Shown here piece after piece: positions 10,501-19,103 of a stretch of 64,000 bases of DNA (position 1 is its first letter; each line of letters starts with the position of its first letter). Location of the stretch: positions 1 to 64,000 of the forward strand of contig NZ_ASJB01000042.1 of the NCBI RefSeq assembly GCF_000478275.1, in the 5' to 3' direction. The stretch is from Amycolatopsis orientalis DSM 40040 = KCTC 9412. GTDB lineage: Bacteria > Actinomycetota > Actinomycetes > Mycobacteriales > Pseudonocardiaceae. The position numbers were made by a program, and so were the translations under genes. Below the pieces are notes generated by a model, which did not search any database, was not told the DNA's origin, and saw only the letters and a program-made list of their open reading frames with translations.

Positions 10501-10894
10501 ACAGCTGCTGGTCAACGATGACGTGGTGCCCGTTTCGTTCATTCTGCGCCACCTCGAAGTGTTGCGTGAACACGCGGGGCCGGTCTACCGGGACCACAAT
10601 CTCAAGCTGATCCTGCGCCTGTTCCCGAGGATCTCGGACATCCACGCCTTCGTGCCCATGCTGGACGAGCTGCTGCGCGGACATCGCCTCGGGGCCGACC
10701 TGGCGGCCGAGTTCTGGTGCGCGCTCGCCGAAAAGGGCGTTCCCGCGGGCCGGTTCCCGTACGAGGTCCGCGAACACGCCGCCGCGTTCCGGTCACGAAA
10801 CCGGGACGTGCTGCTGGCCCGTCGCCCCGACCTGTCGAAGCGCCTGTCCGCGCTCGGTGTCCCGATCCAGGACGACGACTCGGCCGAGTCATGA
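7598..10894 (+). CDS. NACHT-type STAND NTPase with N-terminal helical domain
   Basis: A 1098-residue STAND NTPase. Residues 1-280 are an all-helical N-terminal domain of the kind found before bacterial NACHT modules. The NTPase follows, with Walker A GHPGAGKS (344-351) and the NACHT-style Walker B LFLDGFDEL (414-422, paired acidic residues), then a sensor region ITSRVTVADR. From about residue 680 to the end the protein is helical and could be a sensor or repeat region, without recognisable LRR or TPR motifs. Start is GTG at 7598 with GAGGGAGG 7 bases upstream; an ATG at 7593 is out of frame. Some bacterial NACHT proteins act in phage defence; no accessory effector or nuclease gene is next to this one, so its job is open. 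It ends 20 bases from the convergent FHA gene. Confidence 0.8.
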   Translation: MATKLTYRDAVRILGTGHSSLVQRLDKLFGGLLLAATPFLPELLSIFDAKAELVRLTDELVARGIDKRRKMSQFDRIQRLHAARGVLMVTAYFDALEREKLPFRFDALKVSRADSLALAGAGTPANSLAEAAEALVQTELPLLGLTSDSVGLRSDLDRFYRALSHRLDNFLRGLAVWDSLNEAQKSHTSGVLQLAIPSAISNFDASMQRLAVESPEFAVWLTLSGHRSSRDRLEDVHRAVQDLLTRAEPVDQVTPALQAIVRCNRAVLGRKLLASAELPRGLDAPEIDRAYVNPNFRMADTVSGTPINDEDFWAGQRVCEDFERFLLGYLSTPWAWLKPMVILGHPGAGKSLLTVVQAARLPSPDFISVRVALRDVPADVSIHEQIERAIRLSTHETTTWPDFARSAGSSLLVLFLDGFDELLQATGVSRSDYLLQVKHFQEIEETQGRHVAVIITSRVTVADRMRLPASVLTVRLEPFDLAQVGQWLEVWNEVNREHLSNGGHGPLGVQVVEPYFDLASQPLLLLMLAVYDAESGALRHTRRKLSQTELYERLLGQFARRQVAKTDRHVSVEDATVRQELMVLSIVALGMFNRGAQWITDSQLAEDLAALQIVAPAEKTVTDEHQLLASEAKNALGRFYFVHRARTSLDDRELGTYEFMHATFGEFLVVRLVWRCLLDMVERLRHENSRLFTTGQRADDVELRAFLSWSLLSTRSTTIDYLRELAAGVSENQRPALRAALLTAFHGLHRPEVNTVYRGYVPATMTATARLATYGANLLLLLMTIGAKVTSKELYPDSRDHVDEWTRTLYFWRSQLRPGEWDSLLERYRALRLGEAETSAVLLVSRSDRTEAERSPGLSWAPEAARAVLRIPTDILRSAEIICDRNLDLAVNALGDPAGLPSRMISVYFADSGNVWSVSGELARAASFHSSLTPRKERMAVFERLATVGRLALATNEDWGQQFASQVSQLLVNDDVVPVSFILRHLEVLREHAGPVYRDHNLKLILRLFPRISDIHAFVPMLDELLRGHRLGADLAAEFWCALAEKGVPAGRFPYEVREHAAAFRSRNRDVLLARRPDLSKRLSALGVPIQDDDSAES

Positions 10895-10914
10895 CTCATC
10901 CGGTGGCGCCACCG

Positions 10915-11340
10915 TCAACCGGATTCCCGCTCGCCGGACCGGAACAGCAACCGGTACCGGCCGACCCACACCATGTCCCCGTCGGCGAGGACACGACGAT
11001 CCATCGGGATCCGGTTGACATAGGTGCCGTTGAGCGAGCCGAGATCGGCGATGACGACCTCGCCACCGGACCTGCGTAGTTCGATGTGGTGGCGGGAAAC
11101 GGTCGGATCGTTCAGCACGACGTCGCTGGAAGGATGCCGGCCGACGACCGTGGTGTCCTTCGTGAGTTCGATCGTGACCGGTTCCTGGATCCCCGGGCCG
11201 CGGACGATGTTCAGGGTCGCGCCGGAACGCGGGATCACCGGCGCGGCCCGAGTTTCCTCGGACGGCCGGGGAACCGGTGCCGAGACGGTGCGGCTGGTGT
11301 GGGCGAGCGGGTCCGGGTCGCTCCGGCCTTCGTCGCTCAT
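10915..11340 (-). CDS. FHA-domain protein
   Basis: A 141-residue protein with a disordered, Pro/Ser/Thr-rich N-terminal 40 residues and one forkhead-associated domain at about 42-135. The phosphothreonine-binding signature is complete: VVGRHPSSDVVL, then TVSRHH (Ser82, His85) and SLNGTYVN. It probably docks onto phosphothreonine in a Ser/Thr-kinase substrate; the N-terminal tail carries threonines that could themselves be phosphorylated. The start at 11340 has GGGAGG at good spacing. A longer frame upstream lacks a ribosome site. No kinase gene lies in the window. It is convergent with the NACHT gene and divergent from the xylanase gene. Confidence 0.85.
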   Translation of the reverse strand: MSDEGRSDPDPLAHTSRTVSAPVPRPSEETRAAPVIPRSGATLNIVRGPGIQEPVTIELTKDTTVVGRHPSSDVVLNDPTVSRHHIELRRSGGEVVIADLGSLNGTYVNRIPMDRRVLADGDMVWVGRYRLLFRSGERESG

Positions 11341-11524
11341 GGTGACACCTCCCCTTTCCTGTCCGGCCAGGGTGCTCCGGAAAGAGCCGTCTCCGGGTCG
11401 ACGCCCGCTTTCGACTACCCCGTGAAGAATCCTATGAACCGATCGTGGGCCGGGCAAGAAGCGGATCTCGAGATCGTCCATTGTGGATCATGACATCCGG
11501 CTCGACCCCGAGGCGGACGAGCAC

Positions 11525-11540
11525 CGAAAGTTCCTCGAAA
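11525..11540 (+). promoter_or_regulatory. two CGAAA boxes upstream of the xylanase gene
   Basis: CGAAA occurs at 11525-11529 and 11536-11540, 11 bases apart and so on the same helix face, about 165 bases before the xylanase start. Clustered CGAAA boxes are described upstream of Streptomyces xylanase genes as a repression site. The motif is short, so this is only suggestive. Confidence 0.3.
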
Positions 11541-11589
11541 CTCTTTGCCCGGTGACGCCGCGCCGTGTTCTGCTGCTCGCGGTAGGTGA

Positions 11590-13080
<1,491 letters not shown>

Positions 13081-13103
13081 TCCCACTGAGCCTTGAGTAG
13101 CAG

Positions 13104-13147
13104 TCGTGAGTGGTAATGACGGTTAGAACCGTCATTACCACTCACGA
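13104..13147. repeat. perfect palindrome, family A (AG centre), copy 2
   Basis: Arms 13104-13124 and 13127-13147 are exact inverted copies (21 bases) around AG. It begins 23 bases after the xylanase stop, a good place for a terminator. It shares TCGTGAGTGGTAA and the GTT-AG-AAC core with copy 1 but differs in the middle, with compensating changes in both arms. Confidence 0.9.
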
Positions 13148-13306
13148 GGGTCTCGGGGCTCGGGTGCGGTGTGACGTCGTCCAACTGAGGGCCGGGCAGC
13201 GGTTGGACGTCTCCGGCGCCGGACGGCATTGCCGGTCAGCCGATCGCGGAGGCATAGTGAGCCGCCTGCCGGACTCACCGCACTTCGCCGAGAGAGGGGC
13301 AATTCC

Positions 13307-13531
13307 GTGCCAAATCCTTTCGAGGACCCGGACGCCAAGTATCTCGTCCTGGTCAATGACGAGGGTCAGCATTCCCTTTGGCCCGTTTTCGCCGATGTCC
13401 CCGCCGGATGGAAATCCGTTTTCGGGGAATCCGGACGACAGGAATGCCTCGACTACATCGAAAAGAATTGGACCGACATGCGTCCGAAGAGCCTCATCGA
13501 GGCGATGGAGAAAACCGCACCGGCGTCATGA
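13307..13531 (+). CDS. MbtH-like NRPS chaperone
   Basis: A 74-residue MbtH-family protein that binds NRPS adenylation domains and is often needed for their folding or activity. The family fingerprint is complete: PNPFEDPDA at the N-terminus, [10 protein letters not shown], a DVPAGW segment and [14 protein letters not shown] near the end. The GTG at 13307 is chosen since it gives the usual family start and has GAGAGGGGC upstream. It is the first gene of a four-gene + strand unit and overlaps the next start in ATGA. The only NRPS genes nearby are those on the - strand to the right, so it most likely serves them, particularly the many Hpg-type A domains. Confidence 0.93.
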   Translation: MPNPFEDPDAKYLVLVNDEGQHSLWPVFADVPAGWKSVFGESGRQECLDYIEKNWTDMRPKSLIEAMEKTAPAS

Positions 13532-15300
13532 CGGCCGACCTCACCGGATACCGGAGCCTGGGTGAGGCCTTCGCCGCGCGTGCCGCCGAGTTCCCCGATC
13601 GCACCGCGCTGACCCTTTACCGGGGCTCGGCCGAACCGGACCACGAGAGCGTCGGCTACCGGGAACTGATGCGGCGGGCCCAGGTGCGCGCGACGGAGCT
13701 GGCCCGGCGGCTGGAACCCGGCGAACGGGTGCTCATCGCCCTGCCGACGGGCCTGGAGTTCGTGGAGATCTACCTCGCCTGTCTCTTCGCCGGGCTGATC
13801 GCCGTGCCTTCACCGGTGCCGGGTCCCTCGTCGAGCGCCAACGAACGGGTCGCCGCCATCACCGCCGACTGCGCGCCGGGGCTGACCATCACCACCGACG
13901 CCGCGCTCGCGGAGATCACCGCGCGCCGGCGCGAGCACGGTTTCGCGGGACTGCCCGTCGAAGCGGTGCGCCCCGCGAGCGCGGAGCCGGTGTCCTGGCA
14001 AGCGGCCGGGCGCCCGGTCGGCCGCGACACGGACGCGGTGCTGCAGTACAGCTCCGGCTCCACCGGCTCGCCGAACGGCGTGATCCTCACCCACGGCACC
14101 GTACTCACCAACCTCGCGGCGCTGTGCACGCATCTGCGCCTCGGCCCGGGGGACCGATTCGGCGGCTGGTTGCCGCTGCACCACGACATGGGCCTGTTCG
14201 CCCAGCTCACCGCGGCGCTGCTGTGCGGCGCCCCCGTCGTCCTGATGCCGCCGACAACGTTCGTCCGGCGGCCGATCGAGTGGCTCCGCATGCTCGACCG
14301 GTTCAAGGTCACCTACACCGGCGGCCCCAACTTCGCCTACGACCTCTGCGTACGCGCGATCACCGACGAGATGACGGACGGTCTCGACCTCTCGGCGGTG
14401 CGCTACTGCCTGAACGGATCCGAGCCCATCCACGTGCCCACGATCCAGGCGTTCACGGAACGGTTCGCCCGGATCGGGCTCGACCCCCTCACCCACTCCC
14501 CCGGCTACGGCCTGGCCGAGACCACGGCGTACGTGGCCTGCATCCCCGACGACGTCCGGCCGACCTTGCTCACGGTGGACACCCGGCGCCTGGAAACGGC
14601 CGAGCGGCCCGAGCTGCGCCCGGTGCCCGGTGGCACCGGCAGGCAGGTGACCGGGGTGGGGCGGCCGCACGCCTTCGACGCGCTGATCGTCGACCCGCGG
14701 ACCCGCGAGCCGGTGCCCGCGAGCCGGGTCGGCGAGATCTGGTTGCGCGGGGCCAGTATCGGCCGCGGCTACTGGGGCAAGCCGGAGCTGTCCGCACGCG
14801 TCTTCGACGCCACCCTGGCCGGCGTCGAGGACGACGGTGGCTGGCTGCGCACCGGCGACCTGGGTGCCTTCGCCGACGGCGAGCTTTTCGTCACCGGCCG
14901 CCTCAAGGAGATGCTGATCGTCCACGGCCGCAACCTGTACCCGCAGGACGTGGAACACGAGGCCCGTGCCGCGCATCAGGCCCTCGGCGGTCAGCTCGGG
15001 GCCGCGTTCGGTGTCGGGGCGCCGGACGAGCGCGTCGTGCTGGTCCACGAGGTCCGTCCCAACACCCCGAGAACCGAGCTGCCCGCGGTGATCACGGCCG
15101 TCACCCGCAGGCTCAACCGGTCGTTCGGCTTCCCCGTCCGCAACGTCGTGCTCGTCCGGCACGGCACCGTCCGCCGCACCACCAGCGGGAAGATCAGGCG
15201 CACCGCCATGCGGGACCGGTTCCTCGCCGGCGAGATGAAGGTGCTGCACGCCGAACTGGAGCCGGGCCTGCGTCCCGCGCCATCGGGAGCGGAGCCGTGA
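13528..15300 (+). CDS. fatty acyl-AMP ligase (lipid initiation)
   Basis: Activates a free fatty acid as acyl-AMP, probably for transfer to an acyl carrier protein before acylation of the first NRPS-bound residue. The 590-residue protein has the ANL core: P-loop-like [11 protein letters not shown] (174-184, with Asn instead of the usual Lys), LPLHHDMGL (215-223, typical of long-chain FAAL enzymes), [10 protein letters not shown], the TGDLG hinge region, and C-terminal TTSGKIRR with the catalytic-type Lys. No acyl carrier protein is fused or encoded in the window. It overlaps the MbtH stop and the next start by 4 bases each, implying translational coupling. The ramoplanin cluster has a counterpart beside two acyl-CoA dehydrogenases. 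Confidence 0.9.
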   Translation: MTADLTGYRSLGEAFAARAAEFPDRTALTLYRGSAEPDHESVGYRELMRRAQVRATELARRLEPGERVLIALPTGLEFVEIYLACLFAGLIAVPSPVPGPSSSANERVAAITADCAPGLTITTDAALAEITARRREHGFAGLPVEAVRPASAEPVSWQAAGRPVGRDTDAVLQYSSGSTGSPNGVILTHGTVLTNLAALCTHLRLGPGDRFGGWLPLHHDMGLFAQLTAALLCGAPVVLMPPTTFVRRPIEWLRMLDRFKVTYTGGPNFAYDLCVRAITDEMTDGLDLSAVRYCLNGSEPIHVPTIQAFTERFARIGLDPLTHSPGYGLAETTAYVACIPDDVRPTLLTVDTRRLETAERPELRPVPGGTGRQVTGVGRPHAFDALIVDPRTREPVPASRVGEIWLRGASIGRGYWGKPELSARVFDATLAGVEDDGGWLRTGDLGAFADGELFVTGRLKEMLIVHGRNLYPQDVEHEARAAHQALGGQLGAAFGVGAPDERVVLVHEVRPNTPRTELPAVITAVTRRLNRSFGFPVRNVVLVRHGTVRRTTSGKIRRTAMRDRFLAGEMKVLHAELEPGLRPAPSGAEP

Positions 15301-17027
15301 CGTCCACCCGTTCCGGCGTCGAGATCGAGGTCGCGCTGGACACGGCTCTGGCGGACGACCCCGCCACCGGCCGCCGGACCGCCGAACTGGACGCCGCCGA
15401 AGCCTTCCCAGAGCCCTTCGTCGACCGGCTGGACGCCTTCGGCCTGCCCGCGTACTACGTCCCCACCGGTTGGGGCGGCGCCGTCGAGGACCACGAACTG
15501 CTGCTGCGGCTCTGGCGCACCGTGGCCCGGCGCGATCTGAGCGCCGTGGTGGCGCACGGCAAGACCTACCTCGGGGCCGCCTCCGTATGGATCGCGGGCG
15601 ACGCCGGGCAGGCCGCCACCACCGCGGCCCGGATACTGGAGGGCGGCCGGATCGCCTGGGCACTGTCCGAACCGGACCACGGCGCCGATCTGCTCAACGG
15701 CGAGTCGACGGCGACCGCCTACCGCGACGGATATCGGCTCGAGGGTGTGAAATGGCCGGTCAACAACGCCACCCGCGCCCGGTACCTGACCGTCCTCGCC
15801 CGCACCGGCAAGGCGGGCACCGGGCGCGGTCAGAGCCTTTTCCTCGTCGACAAGGCCGCGCTCGCTCCCGGCACCTGGCGAACGCTGCCCAAGGAGCCGA
15901 CGCACGGGATCCGCGGTGTCGACATCTCCGGTATCGCGTTCCAGGACGCGCAGCTGCCCGCCAACGCGCTCCTCGGCGCCGAAGGCACCGGTGTCGAGAC
16001 CGTCTTGCGTGCACTGCAGCTCACCCGGACCCTGTGCGCGGCCTTGTCCCTCGGCTCGGGCGAGCACGCGCTCCGGCTCGCCGCGGCCTTCGCCGCCGGA
16101 CGGATCATCCAGCGCCGTCCGCTGCTGGGCCGCGCCTATCCGCGCGCCATCGTCGGCCGCTGCGCGGCGCTGCTGGCCGCCGTCGAGGCCACGGCCTTGG
16201 TGAGCGCTCGGTCGATCCACTCCCTCACCGGGGAGATGAGCGTGATCTCTGCCGTGGTCAAGGCTTTGGCGCCCACACTGACCGACGCGATGCTCGGTGA
16301 GCTCGCCGAACTGCTCGGTGCGCGCTCGTTTCTCACGGACGTGTACGCGCACGGCGCGTTCCAGAAGATCGGGCGGGATCACCAGATCGTCGCCGTCTTC
16401 GACGGCAGCACCCCGGTGAACCGCAGCGCGCTGGTCCAGCAGTTTCCCCGCCTGGTCAAGGAATTCGCCGCCGGCACGGTGGACGTCGGCGGACTCGCGA
16501 AGGCGGTGTCGCCCGGGAGCCCGCCGGGTCCGGTGGACCGCGGCGCTCTCGCGCTGCTGTCGCGGCGGGGATGCTCACTGGTGCAATCCCTTCCCGCGCT
16601 GGCCGCGTCGATCACCGCCGGGGCGGCACCGGACGGGCTCGCGGCGCACGCGACCGCCCTGGCCGTCACCACTGGGAAGGTCCACGAACTGATGGCAGGT
16701 GTCGCTCCGGCCGCCCGCCCGGCGATGGCCGCCTACGAACTCGCCGCCGCCTACGAACTCTGTTACGCGGGCGCGGCGTGCCTGCATACGTGGTCGGCCG
16801 AGCGGCATCGGGACGAACCGTTGTGGGACAACGGTCTCTGGGTCCGGGCCGCGCTCCGCGCGCTGCGGGCCAGGCTCGCCGCCACGCTGCGGCTCCCCGC
16901 GCCCGGCCCCGAGGCGGGAGACGACCGGATCGACGACGCGCTCGCGGCCCACGTGGCCGAGGCCGCCCGCACCGGCGCCGCGGTCACGCCGTTCGGCACC
17001 CCGATGCTCCCGGCGGACCGGTCATGA
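15297..17027 (+). CDS. acyl-CoA dehydrogenase-like protein 1 (acyl chain desaturation)
   Basis: A 576-residue flavoprotein of the acyl-CoA dehydrogenase superfamily, expected to introduce a double bond into the acyl chain activated by the upstream ligase. The N-terminal helical, middle beta (ALSEPDHGADL, then VKWPVNNATRA) and C-terminal helical domains are recognisable to about residue 390; the remaining 185 residues are an extra helical region. At the site of the catalytic Glu of typical enzymes the motif reads VFDGSTPVNRS, placing Asp369 there. The GTG start lies in GTGA shared with the ligase stop. It is larger than the usual 380-residue dehydrogenases, as in lipopeptide clusters that make unsaturated acyl chains. 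Confidence 0.85.
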   Translation: MTSTRSGVEIEVALDTALADDPATGRRTAELDAAEAFPEPFVDRLDAFGLPAYYVPTGWGGAVEDHELLLRLWRTVARRDLSAVVAHGKTYLGAASVWIAGDAGQAATTAARILEGGRIAWALSEPDHGADLLNGESTATAYRDGYRLEGVKWPVNNATRARYLTVLARTGKAGTGRGQSLFLVDKAALAPGTWRTLPKEPTHGIRGVDISGIAFQDAQLPANALLGAEGTGVETVLRALQLTRTLCAALSLGSGEHALRLAAAFAAGRIIQRRPLLGRAYPRAIVGRCAALLAAVEATALVSARSIHSLTGEMSVISAVVKALAPTLTDAMLGELAELLGARSFLTDVYAHGAFQKIGRDHQIVAVFDGSTPVNRSALVQQFPRLVKEFAAGTVDVGGLAKAVSPGSPPGPVDRGALALLSRRGCSLVQSLPALAASITAGAAPDGLAAHATALAVTTGKVHELMAGVAPAARPAMAAYELAAAYELCYAGAACLHTWSAERHRDEPLWDNGLWVRAALRALRARLAATLRLPAPGPEAGDDRIDDALAAHVAEAARTGAAVTPFGTPMLPADRS

Positions 17028-18688
17028 GCGCCGCCGAACTGGACGCGCTCCTCGGCGATGCCTGGGACGACCGGAACCCGGTGGGATATCAGGCGATCCT
17101 CGCCGCCGACGAACGGCGGGAGATGCTCGCCGCGGGTGAACGGGTGCTGGACGAGTACGGTCTGAACGCCGAGTTCGTCCCCGTGGCCTACGGCGGCCGC
17201 TGGGACCGCGCCGACCGGCTCGCCGAGGTGCTGCGCACGGTGTGGCGGCGGGACCCGTGTCTCGGTCTCGGTTACGGCTTCAGCTCTCTCATCGCCTCCG
17301 TGAACATCTGGACCACCGGCGACGAGGAGCAGCGCCGCCGCACGGCCGGGCTGCTGCTGGACAACCGCCGGATCGCCGCCGCCTTCCACGAATTGGCGCA
17401 CGGCAACGATTTCGCGAACGCCGAATGCGTCGCCCGGCCGGACGGCGGGGGCTGGCTGCTGTCCGGTCGCAAGGAGATCGTGACGAACCTCCGGCGGGCC
17501 GAGGCCATGGTGCTGTTCGCCCGGACCGGCGCGGCGGGCAGCCGCGGCCACAGCCAGTTCCTCGTCCAGCGGGACGACCTGCCCGCCGCGGGAATGCGGG
17601 ATCTGCCGCGATTCCACAGTTCCGGTATGCGGGGGGTGCAGCTGGGCGGCGTCGAGTTCGACGGCTGTCCCATTCCCGGCACCGCCCTGATCGGCGACCC
17701 CGGTCAGGGCGTCGAAGTGGCGCTCCGCTCCTACCAGGTCACGCGGTCGGTGGGTGCCGCGATGTTCGCCGGTCCGCTGGAAACCGCGCTGCGGCTGGCG
17801 ATCCGCTGCTCGCTCGACCGGCGGCTCTACGGTGGCGCGGCGGCCGACCTGCCGTACGTGCGCGCGATGATCGCCCGCGCCTACGCCGATCTGCTGGCCA
17901 TCGAGGCGTTCTCGGCGGTGGTCCTGCGCGCGCTGCATCTGGCGCCGGAGTCGATGGCCGTCTACGCCCCGGCGGCGAAGTACCTGACCGCGCGGATCCT
18001 GCTCGACGCGTTCGGGGACCTGCGCGCGGTACTGGGTGCGCGTTCTTACCTCCGGCGGGGTCCGTACGGGATGTTCCAGAAACTGGCCAGGGACATCGCG
18101 CCCGCCACCTTCGCCCACATCTCCCTCACCGCCGCGCTGGTGACGCTGCTGCCGCAACTTCCCCGGCTGGCCAGGCGATCGTGGCTGTCCGGCCCGGCCG
18201 CGACGCCTTCGCTGTTCGCCCTCGGTGGCGATCTGCCCGCGCTCTCGCTGGACCGGTTGAGCGCGGGGATGCCGCGCCAGGACGGGATCATCGGCGCCCT
18301 CGCCGAGATCGCGGACGAGAGTGCCGACGATCCCGTACGCCGGTTCACCGCTCGCTACGCGGAGGAATTGCGTGCGCTGCGGGGCGGATGCGCCGCGCTC
18401 GGGCCCGCGGACCTCGCCATCGACGCGTCGCCCGCGGCGTTAGCGCTGGCCGACCGGTACACCGTGGTCCTCGCCGCCGCCTCCCTGCTGGCGGTGTGGC
18501 GGCACGGCGGCGCGCGCCGCGACGAGGCGATGCTGCTGGGCGCGCTGGACCGGCTGACCGAACGGCTGGGCGGTCCGCCGGTGCTCGCCCCCGCCGAACG
18601 CGACGAGACGGAGCGGCGGCTGTTCGAGCAGGCCGTCGCGCACCACCTCGACGGACACCCTCTCGGCCTTTTCCCGCTCCCCGCGTAA
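17024..18688 (+). CDS. acyl-CoA dehydrogenase-like protein 2
   Basis: A 554-residue paralogue of the preceding gene, overlapping it by ATGA. It keeps the overall fold markers (FHELAHGNDFANAE, SGRKEIVTNLRR, HSSGMRGVQLGG, YLRRGPYGMFQKLARD). Around residue 362, where the catalytic acid motif is expected, it instead reads APATFAHISL, so it may be a non-catalytic partner or use another residue. The pair probably acts together on the ACP- or CoA-bound chain, giving one or two double bonds. Codon 473 (18440-18442) is TTA, rare in such GC-rich genomes and a possible bldA-type control point. The gene ends 62 bases before a long hairpin. Confidence 0.83.
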   Translation: MSAAELDALLGDAWDDRNPVGYQAILAADERREMLAAGERVLDEYGLNAEFVPVAYGGRWDRADRLAEVLRTVWRRDPCLGLGYGFSSLIASVNIWTTGDEEQRRRTAGLLLDNRRIAAAFHELAHGNDFANAECVARPDGGGWLLSGRKEIVTNLRRAEAMVLFARTGAAGSRGHSQFLVQRDDLPAAGMRDLPRFHSSGMRGVQLGGVEFDGCPIPGTALIGDPGQGVEVALRSYQVTRSVGAAMFAGPLETALRLAIRCSLDRRLYGGAAADLPYVRAMIARAYADLLAIEAFSAVVLRALHLAPESMAVYAPAAKYLTARILLDAFGDLRAVLGARSYLRRGPYGMFQKLARDIAPATFAHISLTAALVTLLPQLPRLARRSWLSGPAATPSLFALGGDLPALSLDRLSAGMPRQDGIIGALAEIADESADDPVRRFTARYAEELRALRGGCAALGPADLAIDASPAALALADRYTVVLAAASLLAVWRHGGARRDEAMLLGALDRLTERLGGPPVLAPAERDETERRLFEQAVAHHLDGHPLGLFPLPA

Positions 18689-18699
18689 AGTCCCGGCCT

Positions 18700-18721
18700 C
18701 GCATTTAGCGGGCTAAACGCG
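18700..18721. repeat. short TTTAG/CTAAA palindrome, copy 1
   Basis: CGCATTTAG and CTAAACGCG flank CGGG just after the dehydrogenase stop. Similar sequences occur at 18846-18875 and 28464-28487, forming a small family with differing arms but a common TTTAG...CTAAA plan. Confidence 0.6.
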
Positions 18722-18750
18722 ACAGCAAGGCCACTCGCGACCTCGGGAGT

Positions 18751-18809
18751 GGCGCAATGAAAGGTCCTTTCCTCGCAAATTTTGCGAGGAAAGGACCTTT
18801 CATTGCGCC
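18751..18809. terminator. long hairpin, probable terminator
   Basis: Arms 18751-18779 and 18781-18809 are exact inverted copies (29 bases) separated by a single T. It is placed to end the + strand operon mbtH-like to dehydrogenase 2 and could also stop leftward transcripts. The core GAAAGGTCCTTTC is itself palindromic. There is no clear U-tract. Confidence 0.75.
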
Positions 18810-18845
18810 GGTTCGTCCTGGGGTTCCGAGGGAGCGGGGGGCAGT

Positions 18846-18875
18846 GCTTCGCAGTTAGTCGGCTAAATGCGAAGC
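18846..18875. repeat. short TTAG/CTAAA palindrome, copy 2
   Basis: GCTTCGCA-GTTAG and CTAAA-TGCGAAGC form a near-perfect stem around TCGG. It lies in the 415-base gene-free space 18689-19103, which is filled almost entirely with palindromes and a duplicated gene end. Confidence 0.6.
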
Positions 18876-18927
18876 GAGCGTCGCGTCACGGGGGAGCAGG
18901 CACCCGAGGTGCAGCGGAAGAATGGGA
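18869..18927 (-). repeat. relic copy of the mannosyltransferase 3' end
   Basis: This stretch is an imperfect direct repeat of 19083-19139, which spans the stop and last codons of the mannosyltransferase gene. On the - strand it reads FFRCTSGACSPVT against FVFRCTSSA-stop. The shared part includes TGCAGCGGAAGA and GCGTCACGGGGG. It points to a partial tandem duplication or a lost paralogue, with the palindrome at 18965-19014 between the copies. Confidence 0.55.
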
Positions 18928-18964
18928 CGTTGAGCCTGGATCCACCGGTGATCGTGGGTGAGGT

Positions 18965-19014
18965 TGGTCGTGAGTGTTGAGTGTCGTTAGAACGACACTC
19001 AACACTCACGACCA
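18965..19014. repeat. perfect palindrome, family A (AG centre), copy 3
   Basis: Arms 18965-18988 and 18991-19014 are exact inverted copies (24 bases) around AG. It shares GTGTCGTT-AG-AACGACAC with copy 1 and TCGTGAGTG with both other copies. It lies 90 bases beyond the mannosyltransferase stop and could terminate that leftward gene. Confidence 0.9.
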
Positions 19015-19103
19015 GCTGGCCAGGGAGCGCGGGTGGCCCATGCGCCTCGCCGGGGACGGTCAGCGTCTCAAGCGTGGCGCTCGCGAAGCGGGCGTCACGG
19101 GGG

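Noticed and set aside
13528..15300. Acyl-AMP ligase as a free amino-acid adenylation domain
   Set aside because: It lacks the A-domain pocket motif (FDxxxxE type) and carrier domain, and has the LPLHHDMGL motif of fatty acid ligases beside two acyl dehydrogenases.
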